From: Bacteroidota bacterium
Lineage (GTDB): Bacteria > Bacteroidota > Bacteroidia > Flavobacteriales > Weeksellaceae
DNA length: 64,000 bases
NCBI GenBank assembly: GCA_023460855.1
Contig: JAEWOS010000012.1
Span: 36,011-100,010, forward strand
Reading direction: 5' to 3'
Shown here: positions 9,220-17,589 of the stretch, one piece after another
How positions within the stretch are numbered: the stretch's first letter is position 1
How the letters are laid out: the number at the start of each line of letters is the position of its first letter
Made by a program: the position numbers and the translations under genes
Notes under the pieces: model-generated
Seen by the model: the letters and a program-made list of their open reading frames with translations, nothing else
Told to the model about the DNA's origin: nothing
Database searches by the model: none

Positions 9220-10584
9220 TTATTCCTGTTGATATTCTGCTTCCCATTCGTTACCGTCGTCTCCTTTATGCCCGTCGAGTTTAATCACAAAACTCTTTGT
9301 GGGGAAATAAGGTGTCATCCGAATATCCAGCCAGACTCTGTCTTTGTTCACCTTATCCTGTTCGAAACGAACAATTTTAAACTTCTCGATCAGTTTATCC
9401 GGTCCTTTTATTCCATCTAAGAACGTAACTATCTGCCTTCTCAGGTCATCTTCATTTCTCGGATTCCAGTTTTCGAAAGCTCTTCTGTTCAGGAAATCCA
9501 GTAGCACTTTTGTTACATAATCGAAAACTCGAACAACGGAATACGTCTGCAGACCAATATTATCACCGGTAAACAAAGTCTTTGCTGAAAAAGCCATGAT
9601 TTTGCCGTACTCGTTTACCATTGGTACAAGGCCCATTTTTTCGAGCTGTGAAATTTCACTTTTCTTCAGATCGAATTTTACAGCGTCCACCTCATTGATA
9701 TTCCCGTGCTTTTTGCCGGCTGCAACCTGAGACATCAGGGTTTTGTAAATTTTTCCGGCAAGCGACGTAGAAGGCGGAAGGTCAACATTTTCCTCCTCGC
9801 CCACTTCTTCAGCTTTTCCGCGCCCAACGAGCCAGTTTGTCGTCATGATGACATTACTTCTGTGCAGTTCGCCGCCGGTAAGATTTGCAGAATGGAAAAG
9901 ATCCACCACATCATCCGGTTTATCCAGATTGGCAAAATCTGTAACCAGCATTACTTTGTTTTCGTTGCAGATTTTCGCCCATTTTTCGATCACTTTATTG
10001 GATCCCAGGTAACCGGGAATCGCCATGATTGAATAATTATCGCGGAGGTCAAGTCTGTCATAATTCTGCTTGAATTCGTCAGCAATAGCATCTATGAACA
10101 GCGGATTATCAATATCCGTCATCTGCTCCATCGAAGCATTTACAATACTGACGTTATCCACTTTATCCTGTTCTGTATTTTTATAAAACTGTGCGATTGT
10201 TCTGTAATTGGTTTCCAGTTCGCGTGTAGTATCCAAAACATTTTTGAGGTTTTGTTTCAGATTCTGTTCTGCTGAAAGCGCTTTGTTTTTGCAGGTTTCC
10301 GCCATCTGATCTGCAGTGGAATGATTCTCCATTAAAGAGATCCACAGATTCAGTTTCTGCTTCAGTTCTTCGCGTTCCGTTTTTTTGTTGGTGTCGTTCA
10401 GGAAGATTTCTTTTCTGGCTTTCCTGGTAGGGTTCATATTGGCAATGCCGTCCACCACGGTTTCCACGAAATTAAACCCCCCGACTTTATTGAGTTCGTT
10501 CAGCGCATTGCCTTTCTGTTGCTGCTGTTGCTGCGACTGCTGATCAACCTGCTGATTCTGTGCCTGCTGTTGTTTATTGTCCAT
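9220..10584 (-). CDS. tssC: Type VI secretion sheath large subunit TssC
   Basis: TssC pairs with TssB to form the contractile sheath. The 454-aa protein has the conserved family run: NPLFIDAIADEF in the N-terminal half, then YSIMAIPGYLGSN and the C-terminal strands ending FVIKLDGHKGD. An unusual Gln-rich N-terminal tail (about 23 residues, QQQAQNQQVDQQSQQQQQQ) precedes the folded part. It begins 8 bp after the tssB stop. Bacteroidota TssC proteins are shorter than the roughly 490-aa proteobacterial ones, and this fits. A terminator follows directly. Confidence 0.88.
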   Translation of the reverse strand: MDNKQQQAQNQQVDQQSQQQQQQKGNALNELNKVGGFNFVETVVDGIANMNPTRKARKEIFLNDTNKKTEREELKQKLNLWISLMENHSTADQMAETCKNKALSAEQNLKQNLKNVLDTTRELETNYRTIAQFYKNTEQDKVDNVSIVNASMEQMTDIDNPLFIDAIADEFKQNYDRLDLRDNYSIMAIPGYLGSNKVIEKWAKICNENKVMLVTDFANLDKPDDVVDLFHSANLTGGELHRSNVIMTTNWLVGRGKAEEVGEEENVDLPPSTSLAGKIYKTLMSQVAAGKKHGNINEVDAVKFDLKKSEISQLEKMGLVPMVNEYGKIMAFSAKTLFTGDNIGLQTYSVVRVFDYVTKVLLDFLNRRAFENWNPRNEDDLRRQIVTFLDGIKGPDKLIEKFKIVRFEQDKVNKDRVWLDIRMTPYFPTKSFVIKLDGHKGDDGNEWEAEYQQE

Positions 10585-10592
10585 GGGATTTT

Positions 10593-11039
10593 TTATTTTT
10601 CAAGTTCCTGAGCTACATCTTTCAATACCTGTACGAATGCGCTTTTCGTCTGCTCATTTTCCAGGATATTTTTCAAAATTTTGTTATTCTTCAGCTGGCG
10701 CAGAATTTTGTTGTACTGCTCCTGTTCAATCTGAAGCTTCTTGAGATATGCTGAATTTTCAGTAAGATTTTTCGGCGTAAAATCCGCCAGCGTATTAAAG
10801 CGGAACTCCTCATCAACGATGGTTCCGTCTTCCGTATCATGCTGCACACCAATAGTGGGCTGAAAATGACGAAAAACATCCTCTACAGTTTTAAGGCCTT
10901 TTACAATTTCCGGCGCAAAAGGTTCGTCTTCAGTTAATTTGCTTACGAGCAGTGAACGGTTTTCCTGTATGAGGTGAATCGCTTCATTAGCATCCACTTT
11001 AACTTCGTTTCCGCCAACTCCATATTCGAACATTGCCAT
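10593..11039 (-). CDS. tssB: Type VI secretion sheath small subunit TssB
   Basis: TssB is the small sheath subunit whose strands interlock with TssC. The 148-aa protein carries the family hallmark FRHFQPTIGVQHDTEDG followed by EEFRFNTLADFTPKNL, equivalent to 'F.P...V.........E..F..l.dF.P..v'. The C-terminal 50 residues are a charged amphipathic helix, as in other TssB proteins. It is the first gene of the minus-strand secretion operon and has a well formed promoter, divergent from hcp. Confidence 0.9.
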   Translation of the reverse strand: MAMFEYGVGGNEVKVDANEAIHLIQENRSLLVSKLTEDEPFAPEIVKGLKTVEDVFRHFQPTIGVQHDTEDGTIVDEEFRFNTLADFTPKNLTENSAYLKKLQIEQEQYNKILRQLKNNKILKNILENEQTKSAFVQVLKDVAQELEK

Positions 11040-11080
11040 AATATTATTTTTAAATTGGTTGGACTTAAGTTTTGTACTGC

Positions 11081-11111
11081 TAAAGTTAGAATATATTTCT
11101 TATGCAGCAAA
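11081..11111 (-). promoter_or_regulatory. Promoter of tssBC
   Basis: Minus strand: -33 box TTTG (11111-11108), 19-bp spacer, -7 box TAACTTTA (11088-11081), a 7/8 match to TAnnTTTG. It lies about 42 bp before the tssB start codon. This spacing is the same as at the rplK promoter in this window. Confidence 0.6.
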
Positions 11112-11135
11112 TTTTTTTTCGACAGCGCAATAAAA

Positions 11136-11152
11136 TCGTAAAATTACTACAA
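11136..11152. promoter_or_regulatory. Putative operator 1 for tssB promoter
   Basis: Reads TCGTAAAATTACTACAA, an imperfect palindrome (GTAA-N5-CTAC) centred at 11144, 56 bp upstream of the first base of the tssB -7 box. It matches operator 2 at 16 of 17 positions. Confidence 0.5.
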
Positions 11153-11238
11153 CATTTAGCGTAATTGTGAAAAATGTTTCCTGCTGCAATTTATTTGAAG
11201 TTACTGTCAAAAAGGAATTCCATGGCTTCCGAACATAG

Positions 11239-11255
11239 TCGTAGAATTACTACAA
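11239..11255. promoter_or_regulatory. Putative operator 2 for hcp promoter
   Basis: Reads TCGTAGAATTACTACAA, with a perfect GTAG-N5-CTAC dyad centred at 11247, again 56 bp upstream of the first base of the hcp -7 box. Dyads of this size suit a dimeric helix-turn-helix regulator such as a NarL/LuxR-type response regulator. Confidence 0.5.
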
Positions 11256-11302
11256 TTTTCAAAATAAATGCAGATCACCCGAATTTTTCCGGTTTGCGGT
11301 AA

Positions 11303-11310
11303 TAAATTTG
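11303..11310 (+). promoter_or_regulatory. -7 box of the hcp (tssD) promoter
   Basis: TAAATTTG is a perfect TAnnTTTG element 54 bp before the hcp start. There is no TTTG at 19-20 bp upstream, which is compatible with activation from operator 2. Confidence 0.5.
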
Positions 11311-11363
11311 ATGGTATAAAATCAACAAATCCAATTTTTATTAACATTTAAAATTTCAAAATC

Positions 11364-11768
11364 ATGGCAAACAATGCAAGAGCCGTCCTGAAATTCAACG
11401 GCGGATCAGAACAAAAAGTAATGAAGCTTAATTACTCAGTATCAAGAAATACAGACGTTTCCGGACGCGTAGCTTCCGACCCTTCCAACGCTCTTATTAA
11501 AATTTCTGTTGAGGCTACTGAAGATTCCGGAATTCTAGAATCTTTACTAAACGGCAAGTACAAGCCGACATCAGGAGAAGTAACATTTAACAAATCGCAC
11601 GAAGAAGGAACGCTGACCACACTGAAATGGAACAATGGGTACGTTATTCAGCACGAGGTGGATTATGATGCCCTTAACAACGACAACATGTTTATCTCTT
11701 TTGTAGTGAGTGCAGAAATCATCGATTACGGTGCTGCTTCATACGACGGAATCTGGCCACAGGGTTAA
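11364..11768 (+). CDS. tssD: Type VI secretion tube protein TssD (Hcp)
   Basis: Hcp hexamers stack into the inner tube that is fired with the sheath, and the protein is also secreted. The 134-aa protein has the Bacteroidota TssD pattern: a first strand ARAVLKFNG, the segment KLNYSVSRNTDVSGRVAS, the helix GILESLLNGKYKPTSGEVTF, and the closing strands FISFVVSAEIIDYGA. The start ATG has a long A-rich upstream region typical of strongly translated Bacteroidota genes. It is transcribed away from tssB, which separates tube and sheath production into divergent units sharing one regulatory region. Confidence 0.9.
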   Translation: MANNARAVLKFNGGSEQKVMKLNYSVSRNTDVSGRVASDPSNALIKISVEATEDSGILESLLNGKYKPTSGEVTFNKSHEEGTLTTLKWNNGYVIQHEVDYDALNNDNMFISFVVSAEIIDYGAASYDGIWPQG

Positions 11769-11930
11769 TTCTGGAACCGTCTCCGGTGAAATCTCTGTCC
11801 TGATGGAGGAATCTGTAACTCAGTTTTCTGCATCGGGATTTTGGGCATAAGACATTTAGCAGTTTCTAAAAATTACTTAACTTCGGTAAGAGATGAACTG
11901 CACAATACTGAACTGATAAAAAATTAAGCT

Positions 11931-13844
11931 ATGCAGCCAACTTCCAAAATACATAACGCCGCGAAAATCGCAGCAAACCAACTCTCCGGCATCAACCGTG
12001 TGGTGAATCTCAGGATTATTATTGATGGTAAAATAATTTCACATTTCAGTAATTTCTCGTTGACACAGCATGCTTCCAGACATCATTATTTTGAGTTAAA
12101 ATTACCTTTTGACGTACTGGACAGCCCGGAAAACCATGAATTAAATGAAGCACAGAAGTTCTTAGGAAAGAGGCTGACCGCAGTTTTTTCGTATCGCGGG
12201 ATAACGGAAAGCCCGGAACGCACTTTTGTAGGGGTAATTCTTGAGGTTGGCTACGAACAGGAACAGGGCAGTCTTGGAAGTATTATTCTTCAGGGATACA
12301 GCCCGACTATTCTGCTTGATGCCGCTCCGCACACACAGAGTTTTGGAGGATCGCAGAGCATCAGTCTTCAGAGTATCACCGAACAGGTAATTTCAGAAGG
12401 ACTCAGCCGTTCAAAATTCGATTTCCGCGTGGACTGCTCCTACACCAAGAATATAACCTATTCATCGCAGTATAATGAAACCCACTACAACTATCTGGCA
12501 AGAATGGCTGAAGCTTATGGCGAACAGTTTTTCTACGACGGCGAAGTACTGCATTTTGGGTCACTTCCTCCTCAACAGAAGCCTGTTTCCCTAATTTATG
12601 GAAGTAACGTAAGCGATATTAAAGTGAAGATGAAAGCCCTGCACGTGAACCCGACATTTTACGGATACAACAGCTCAAAAAATGAAAAACTCACTTCCGG
12701 ACAGAGTTCAATTCGGCATGTATCGGACATTGCGAGACGCGCTTACGATATTTCAAAGCAAACATTTCAGACTCCTTCCCTGCGCGTTGCTCCAATAAAA
12801 GCGTCGACGTTTAAGGATGTTGACATTTCGCAGAAAGGAGCTGCCGGAAGCAATGCATCGGAGGTTTTTGTGACTTCGGGCCAAACGTCTATTCCGTTTC
12901 TGTATCCTGGCTGTGTTGCGGACATCAACATGAGAAAAGGAAGCAGCAACGGGACTTCATACTTTACGAAACTAATGATCACCTCTACAACTCATGAAGT
13001 AGACGCCAAAGGAAACTACAGCGGCAGTTTCGAGGCGGTAGCTGCAGATTCCGGCTATCTTCCAAGGCCGGATTTCGAAATTCCACTGGCAGAATCCCAG
13101 GTTGCCACCGTAATTTCCAACACCGATCCCAAAAATCAGGGCCGTGTCCAGGTTCGTTTCGACTGGCAGCTGCATGACACCACAGAATTTATCCGCGTGA
13201 TGACGCCCGATGCCGGAAGCAGCGACAAAGTTTCCACAAACAGAGGGTTTATGGCCATTCCCGAAGTTGGAGATCAGGTGATGGTGAACTTCCAGCACAA
13301 CCATCCTGACAGGCCATTTGTAATGGGCGGATTATTCCATGGAAAAGTGGGAGCCGGCGGCGGAAGCGGGAATAATATAAAAAGTTTGAGTAGTAAGAGC
13401 GGACATACTATCAAACTAAATGATGCCGGTGAAATAGAAATACGCGACCGCAGCGGAAATTATGTGAGACTTAGTGGAGATGGGGATATCATAACGCAGG
13501 TGAGCAATGACAGTACTGAAAATATCGGAAATAATCAGACAACGAATGTGAGTTCAAAGGTTTCCATAAATGTAGGAAAAGGGAAATCTACGCTTACCAT
13601 GGATAATGGCGGGAAAGTGCATTTGAAAAGCAATACGGAAATAAAATTGGAAACTGGATCTAGTTCAATTACCCTACAATCAGATGGAACGATTGATATA
13701 ACAGGAAAGAAAATCACAATAGACGGATCGGAGTTTGTCAATATTAAATCAGCAGCTACAGTTAATTTGAAGGGTGCCGGCAATGCAGAAGCTAATTTCA
13801 ACAATATTACGACTATAACTGGTTCTCAAGTGGATATCAATTAA
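11931..13844 (+). CDS. tssI: Type VI secretion spike protein TssI (VgrG)
   Basis: VgrG trimers cap the Hcp tube and carry effectors. The 637-aa protein has a gp27-like N-terminal half (LRIIIDGKIISHFSNFSL ... ILQGYSPTILLDAAP) and a gp5-type OB domain (VATVISNTDPKNQGRVQVRF at about residue 390, then GFMAIPEVGDQVMVNFQHNH). It ends in a repetitive beta-helical needle (SGHTIKLNDAGEIEIRDRSG onwards). There is no fused C-terminal toxin, so cargo would attach noncovalently. The 3' end from about 13126 is nearly identical to a second copy at 17827, with sharp loss of similarity upstream of that point. Confidence 0.92.
   Translation: MQPTSKIHNAAKIAANQLSGINRVVNLRIIIDGKIISHFSNFSLTQHASRHHYFELKLPFDVLDSPENHELNEAQKFLGKRLTAVFSYRGITESPERTFVGVILEVGYEQEQGSLGSIILQGYSPTILLDAAPHTQSFGGSQSISLQSITEQVISEGLSRSKFDFRVDCSYTKNITYSSQYNETHYNYLARMAEAYGEQFFYDGEVLHFGSLPPQQKPVSLIYGSNVSDIKVKMKALHVNPTFYGYNSSKNEKLTSGQSSIRHVSDIARRAYDISKQTFQTPSLRVAPIKASTFKDVDISQKGAAGSNASEVFVTSGQTSIPFLYPGCVADINMRKGSSNGTSYFTKLMITSTTHEVDAKGNYSGSFEAVAADSGYLPRPDFEIPLAESQVATVISNTDPKNQGRVQVRFDWQLHDTTEFIRVMTPDAGSSDKVSTNRGFMAIPEVGDQVMVNFQHNHPDRPFVMGGLFHGKVGAGGGSGNNIKSLSSKSGHTIKLNDAGEIEIRDRSGNYVRLSGDGDIITQVSNDSTENIGNNQTTNVSSKVSINVGKGKSTLTMDNGGKVHLKSNTEIKLETGSSSITLQSDGTIDITGKKITIDGSEFVNIKSAATVNLKGAGNAEANFNNITTITGSQVDIN
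13126..13640 (+). repeat. Near-identical vgrG segment, copy 1
   Basis: From the CACCGATCCCAAAAATC region onward this stretch matches 17827-18345 almost base for base, with only scattered substitutions. About 190 bp just upstream is much more diverged between the two copies. The abrupt boundary suggests recent recombination or gene conversion. Confidence 0.75.
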
Positions 13845-13846
13845 AA

Positions 13847-14872
13847 ATGGAGGAATTCATAAAATATAAGATAAAACAGGGTGACACTTTGGAATCCATA
13901 GCATTGCAACATAATGTTTCGATTGAAGAATTATTGCGTTTCCATAATTCAAAAGCGGCGATGACTCAACAGTTTTTTGGAAACGAACTTCCTTTATATG
14001 TTACTCATTTACTTATGAGGAAAAACAAAGAGGAAACGAGTATAAAATTTAAATTAAATAACACTTTCAAAGAATTTAAATATAAAATAAATTTATGCCA
14101 AAAGTTAGTTGCAAAGGATAAAGTATTTGCAGATACGAATACTGAAATAGAATGGAAACTTTCTTTTTTGGAAATTTCAAAAAATAAAATAATTGTAGAA
14201 ATTGAAACATTGTCCTATAAAGTTAAAAATCAACCTGCAGATACATCAAAACTAATTGAGTTTTCTATGCTATTTAACTTTCCTGTTGAAAAATTGGTAT
14301 TAGAATTAGATGGTGTTGGTAGAATTAAAGAAGTTCTAAATCAAAAAGAAATTTTTGAAAGATGGTTGGGTGTTAGAAATAGGCAATTACTTCCTTACCA
14401 AAATGATGATTCAATGGCTGGGATTTTTATAGCAGGAGATACCGAGTTTTCCAATACATTGAAAAGTATTCAAGAAAATTTGTTGTATGTACTTTTTTTT
14501 GATGGAGTATATGGCAAGCCATTATTATCAGATACTTATTATGAAGAGGGTATAAATTTATATTCCAAACTATTTCAAGGAAGCAAGATTTCCTTGTCAA
14601 ATGAAAAACATGTTTTCATTAATAATCATATAAAAATTAAGAATATTTACAATCTGATAAGTAATGCAGTAATTTCATCATTGAAAAGTAAGTATATGAC
14701 AGAGTATAAGGATGTAATTCAAAATGAAAATTTTGATTATATCTACCATATTGAATCTGATTCCAATTATAGTAAAGAAGGTATACTTAATGATTTAGTT
14801 GCTGTTTGCGTGGAAAAGCCAAATGAAAATTTGTATCATGAGATGAAATATACAATTCAACTTCTAAATTAA
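13847..14872 (+). CDS. LysM-domain protein, candidate T6SS cargo adaptor
   Basis: The function is not known. Residues about 4-55 form a LysM domain (YKIKQGDTLESIALQHNVSI then a Leu-rich helix and Asn-Ser), with no signal peptide, so the protein is probably cytoplasmic and does not act on its own cell wall. The remaining roughly 285 residues match no family I recognise. It starts 2 bp after vgrG and 5 bp before the PAAR-like gene, so the three are surely co-transcribed. The base composition is very AT-rich (one 60-bp line, 14041-14100, has 7 G+C), unlike vgrG. Spike-effector adaptor or chaperone is my inference from position. Confidence 0.6.
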   Translation: MEEFIKYKIKQGDTLESIALQHNVSIEELLRFHNSKAAMTQQFFGNELPLYVTHLLMRKNKEETSIKFKLNNTFKEFKYKINLCQKLVAKDKVFADTNTEIEWKLSFLEISKNKIIVEIETLSYKVKNQPADTSKLIEFSMLFNFPVEKLVLELDGVGRIKEVLNQKEIFERWLGVRNRQLLPYQNDDSMAGIFIAGDTEFSNTLKSIQENLLYVLFFDGVYGKPLLSDTYYEEGINLYSKLFQGSKISLSNEKHVFINNHIKIKNIYNLISNAVISSLKSKYMTEYKDVIQNENFDYIYHIESDSNYSKEGILNDLVAVCVEKPNENLYHEMKYTIQLLN

Positions 14873-14877
14873 ATAAA

Positions 14878-16230
14878 ATGAGTCAATTATATGTACCAGA
14901 AAAAGCTTTTTTGGTTTGTACAGATGGTATGAAGAAGTCACAACTAAAAGTGACGAGCCAATCTACGACAAGAATTGCTGACGGAAGATTGGCTGCCACT
15001 GAAAATGATAGATTTCAAGGCAACTTTATGTGTGCAAAAATGGTTATTGCTGGAGCCATAATTGGAGCGATTGCAGCAGCAATTGTTGTTGCGGCTATTA
15101 TACTGTCAGGTGGAACCGTTGGAATTGGATTAGCTATGGCTATTGGCGCAGCAGGTGCTGCAGGCGGCGCGGCACAAGGTGCAGTAGCTTCCATGATGCC
15201 AAGCATTTGCTCAATACTATGTATGGGTTCTCAATGGCTACCGGTACATGATAAGGTTTTGATTCAAAAACAAAAAGCACTATTAGAGCATTCTAAAATT
15301 AATTGTTTTTTGGGAGGAAATGTTATGATATTTTATTCTGAAGCTGCTGCAGAAGAATTTTCAGATTTGATAATGCAGAATACCGCAGTAAAAGTTGGGG
15401 GAATTATATTGGGAAGCGCATTAGCTTGTAGTGCTGTTTCAACAGTTTTACCAGCTATATCTACTTTTTTGGGAAATACCAGCTTTGTATTGAATAACTT
15501 TGGTAGAGTTGCAGCTTTAAAATATTTTGGAGAAGGTGCTGTTTGGTTGGGTGCGGGTTATGGCGCCAGCAAAGGTATTGATGAAGGAAAGGGCTGGGTG
15601 TATGAACAAGTACAAGAAAATTCATCTTTTGAAATGGCAGATTATTCAGATGGAAAAACTGTCGAAAGTATAGACAATATAACACAATCCAATCCAATTG
15701 GAATACCAGAATTTGAGGAAACTGACCCGGTCGCCGATGCTGCAAGTATCATGCATAAAGATGAGAACGGACAAATAGTAAGAGATTATGATCCAAAGAC
15801 CAGTAATTATGAACTATGGCAACATGAACAAGAAGCCGGTTTGTACACCAGAGATGCAAATATTTCAGAATCAAATTCCGACTATTATGATACTAGAGAC
15901 CAACGAGCAATCCAAGAGCTAGACCCTCAAGTTTTAACTGACAATCCAAATCCCACTCTTATTTCTGATCACTCGGGAACTTATGTTGATCGGGTAAATT
16001 CGCGCTATGAGACAGGTCGACAGTTACATATGACTAATTTATCGGATTTGAAGGCTCGTGTCGGCTCTACCATCGGAAATGCTTTGCCATCTCCTTTAGA
16101 ATGGGCAATTGATGCTTATAATATTGCAATGAATGCACTTTTAAAGGTTCCTATAGAAGATTACAAGAAATCACTAGAAGAAGAATTAAAATCGAAAAAA
16201 GGAATTACGGTTGTTGAACATAAAATATGA
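14878..16230 (+). CDS. PAAR-like (DUF4280-type) protein with unknown C-terminal domain, putative T6SS effector
   Basis: PAAR-like proteins sharpen the VgrG tip and carry toxins. Residues 1-55 (VPEKAFLVCTDGMKKSQLKV ... FMCAKM) and about 108-155 (PSICSILCMGSQWLPVHDKV ... INCFLGGNVMIFYS) resemble the two halves of a DUF4280 PAAR-like domain with its spaced Cys residues. They are split by a Gly/Ala-rich hydrophobic stretch (about 56-107). A second hydrophobic stretch lies at about 172-200. The polar C-terminal 230 residues (ENGQIVRDYDPKTSNYELWQ to the end) match no toxin family I know. The AT-rich composition and coupled neighbours support a horizontally exchanged effector. Effector activity is inferred. 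Confidence 0.65.
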   Translation: MSQLYVPEKAFLVCTDGMKKSQLKVTSQSTTRIADGRLAATENDRFQGNFMCAKMVIAGAIIGAIAAAIVVAAIILSGGTVGIGLAMAIGAAGAAGGAAQGAVASMMPSICSILCMGSQWLPVHDKVLIQKQKALLEHSKINCFLGGNVMIFYSEAAAEEFSDLIMQNTAVKVGGIILGSALACSAVSTVLPAISTFLGNTSFVLNNFGRVAALKYFGEGAVWLGAGYGASKGIDEGKGWVYEQVQENSSFEMADYSDGKTVESIDNITQSNPIGIPEFEETDPVADAASIMHKDENGQIVRDYDPKTSNYELWQHEQEAGLYTRDANISESNSDYYDTRDQRAIQELDPQVLTDNPNPTLISDHSGTYVDRVNSRYETGRQLHMTNLSDLKARVGSTIGNALPSPLEWAIDAYNIAMNALLKVPIEDYKKSLEEELKSKKGITVVEHKI

Positions 16231-16823
16231 ATATTCTTGTTATCATTCAGATAGTTTGCGTATTTGTTTTGATAGGTGTTCGAATCTATCAATATTATCA
16301 TATACTTTCAAATAATTCAAAAAATAATTTTGAGTTGTTATTAAACGGAAAAGTTTTATCAGTCTCAAAAACAACTTCTTATATTAAAGCCTACTTGACT
16401 TTAAATTTGAAATTAGAAGACGGATCTACATTAGCAGTAATGCAGGAATATAGAAATACATTGAGATGGTGGCTTCAGAAAATTCCAAAGGTAAACGACA
16501 CCGTATATTTTTACTGTTCAAGAGAGAAATTCGAAAAAAGAAAAAATAAAGAAAGAGTAAAAGTAAAAGGACTTCATAATGAAAAGGTAGCACTTTCTGT
16601 TTATGGCATTAATTCTAATCAACCTTGCTCCAAGTCTAAAAAAGTTTATGATTTACTTTACAAATATGAAACGCAGAAAGGCTTTTTATTTTTGATATTA
16701 GCAGGAATATTAATTTATTTTGGTATGACATTCGGAAAACCGGATGTTCTTATCACTCAAATTAATTTTATATTATTAATGTTTTTATTCATCAATTTTC
16801 TATTGATTTCAATTATTCTTTAA
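16227..16823 (+). CDS. Small membrane protein, candidate immunity protein
   Basis: The function is not recognised. The 198-aa protein has an N-terminal membrane helix (LVIIQIVCVFVLIGVRIY), a basic cytoplasmic or periplasmic middle region (about 110 residues with many Lys), and one or two C-terminal membrane helices (FLFLILAGILIYFGMTF; INFILLMFLFINFLLISIIL). Its ATG overlaps the stop of the putative effector (ATGA), the usual arrangement for toxin-immunity pairs. A membrane location would suit protection against a membrane-acting or periplasmic effector. The immunity role is inference. Confidence 0.5.
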   Translation: MNILVIIQIVCVFVLIGVRIYQYYHILSNNSKNNFELLLNGKVLSVSKTTSYIKAYLTLNLKLEDGSTLAVMQEYRNTLRWWLQKIPKVNDTVYFYCSREKFEKRKNKERVKVKGLHNEKVALSVYGINSNQPCSKSKKVYDLLYKYETQKGFLFLILAGILIYFGMTFGKPDVLITQINFILLMFLFINFLLISIIL

Positions 16824-16827
16824 GTAA

Positions 16828-17292
16828 ATGTTAGCACAAAATGGTATTATGAGAAATTCGTTAAAATTTATTTTTTTCTTACTTTCTGGAATTGTGGGAA
16901 TCATGCTCATTTATGTTATTGCAAAAGACACATTCACAGATAAAAATACTGTTTTTCAGGAAGCTGTTGGTTATTATGATAACCGTAAATATGAAGCAGC
17001 TGATCAACTTCTTCAAAGTGAAGCTAATAAAGGAAATAAAGAAGCATATCCTTACCTCGGACATACAAAACTGATCTTGGGTCGGCCTAAAGAAGCTGAG
17101 AAATATCTACTTCTATCGTTAGAAAATTTACCGAAGGATGACGTAGAAACAAAGAAAACCGTAGTAATGAATTTAGGCAGCGTTTACTTAAATCTACATG
17201 ATTATTCGAAGGCAAAATTATTTTTGACCCAAGCGGCGGCGTTGGGTGATAATTATGCCGATGAGCTGTTAATTAAATATAACCTAAAATAA
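16828..17292 (+). CDS. TPR-like protein with N-terminal membrane anchor
   Basis: The 154-aa protein has one N-terminal membrane helix (SLKFIFFLLSGIVGIMLIYVI) and two to three tetratricopeptide-like units (YYDNRKYEAADQLLQSEANK; GRPKEAEKYLLLSLENL; LHDYSKAKLFLTQAAALG). The start may be at 16828 or, more simply, at the ATG at 16849 just before the anchor. It lies 4 bp after the preceding gene and closes the AT-rich cargo cassette. Its role is unknown; short Sel1/TPR proteins occur beside T6SS effectors, so it may be a second immunity or accessory protein. Confidence 0.5.
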   Translation: MLAQNGIMRNSLKFIFFLLSGIVGIMLIYVIAKDTFTDKNTVFQEAVGYYDNRKYEAADQLLQSEANKGNKEAYPYLGHTKLILGRPKEAEKYLLLSLENLPKDDVETKKTVVMNLGSVYLNLHDYSKAKLFLTQAAALGDNYADELLIKYNLK

Positions 17293-17589
17293 TATCTAAA
17301 TTTTCAAAAAGCCATTAATCCAGCATTAGACCGAAAATCTAACTTTCAATTGAAATTGTAAATCTGAAGAGTTAAGTATCCGAAAGACCTCTTCCCGTTT
17401 AAGAAAACCTCAATGAGATTTGTATAGAATAGTTACTCATACACTTCATGCCCGAAGAAGAGTTCAAGGCTATTTTCAAAAAGTAATATTGCAAGTCATT
17501 GCTGACAAGATTACAATGACTATTTCGTCAATGGTGAAATTAGCATTTAAGCAATCTAGTTCGCACGAAGCATAGCTATTTTTTGGCAA
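17293..17589. other. Gene-free stretch between cargo cassette and vgrG remnant
   Basis: About 300 bp of AT-rich DNA with stops in every frame. I see no hairpin, promoter or insertion-sequence end. It may be a decayed part of the duplicated vgrG, but no similarity to vgrG is readable before about 17590. Confidence 0.5.
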
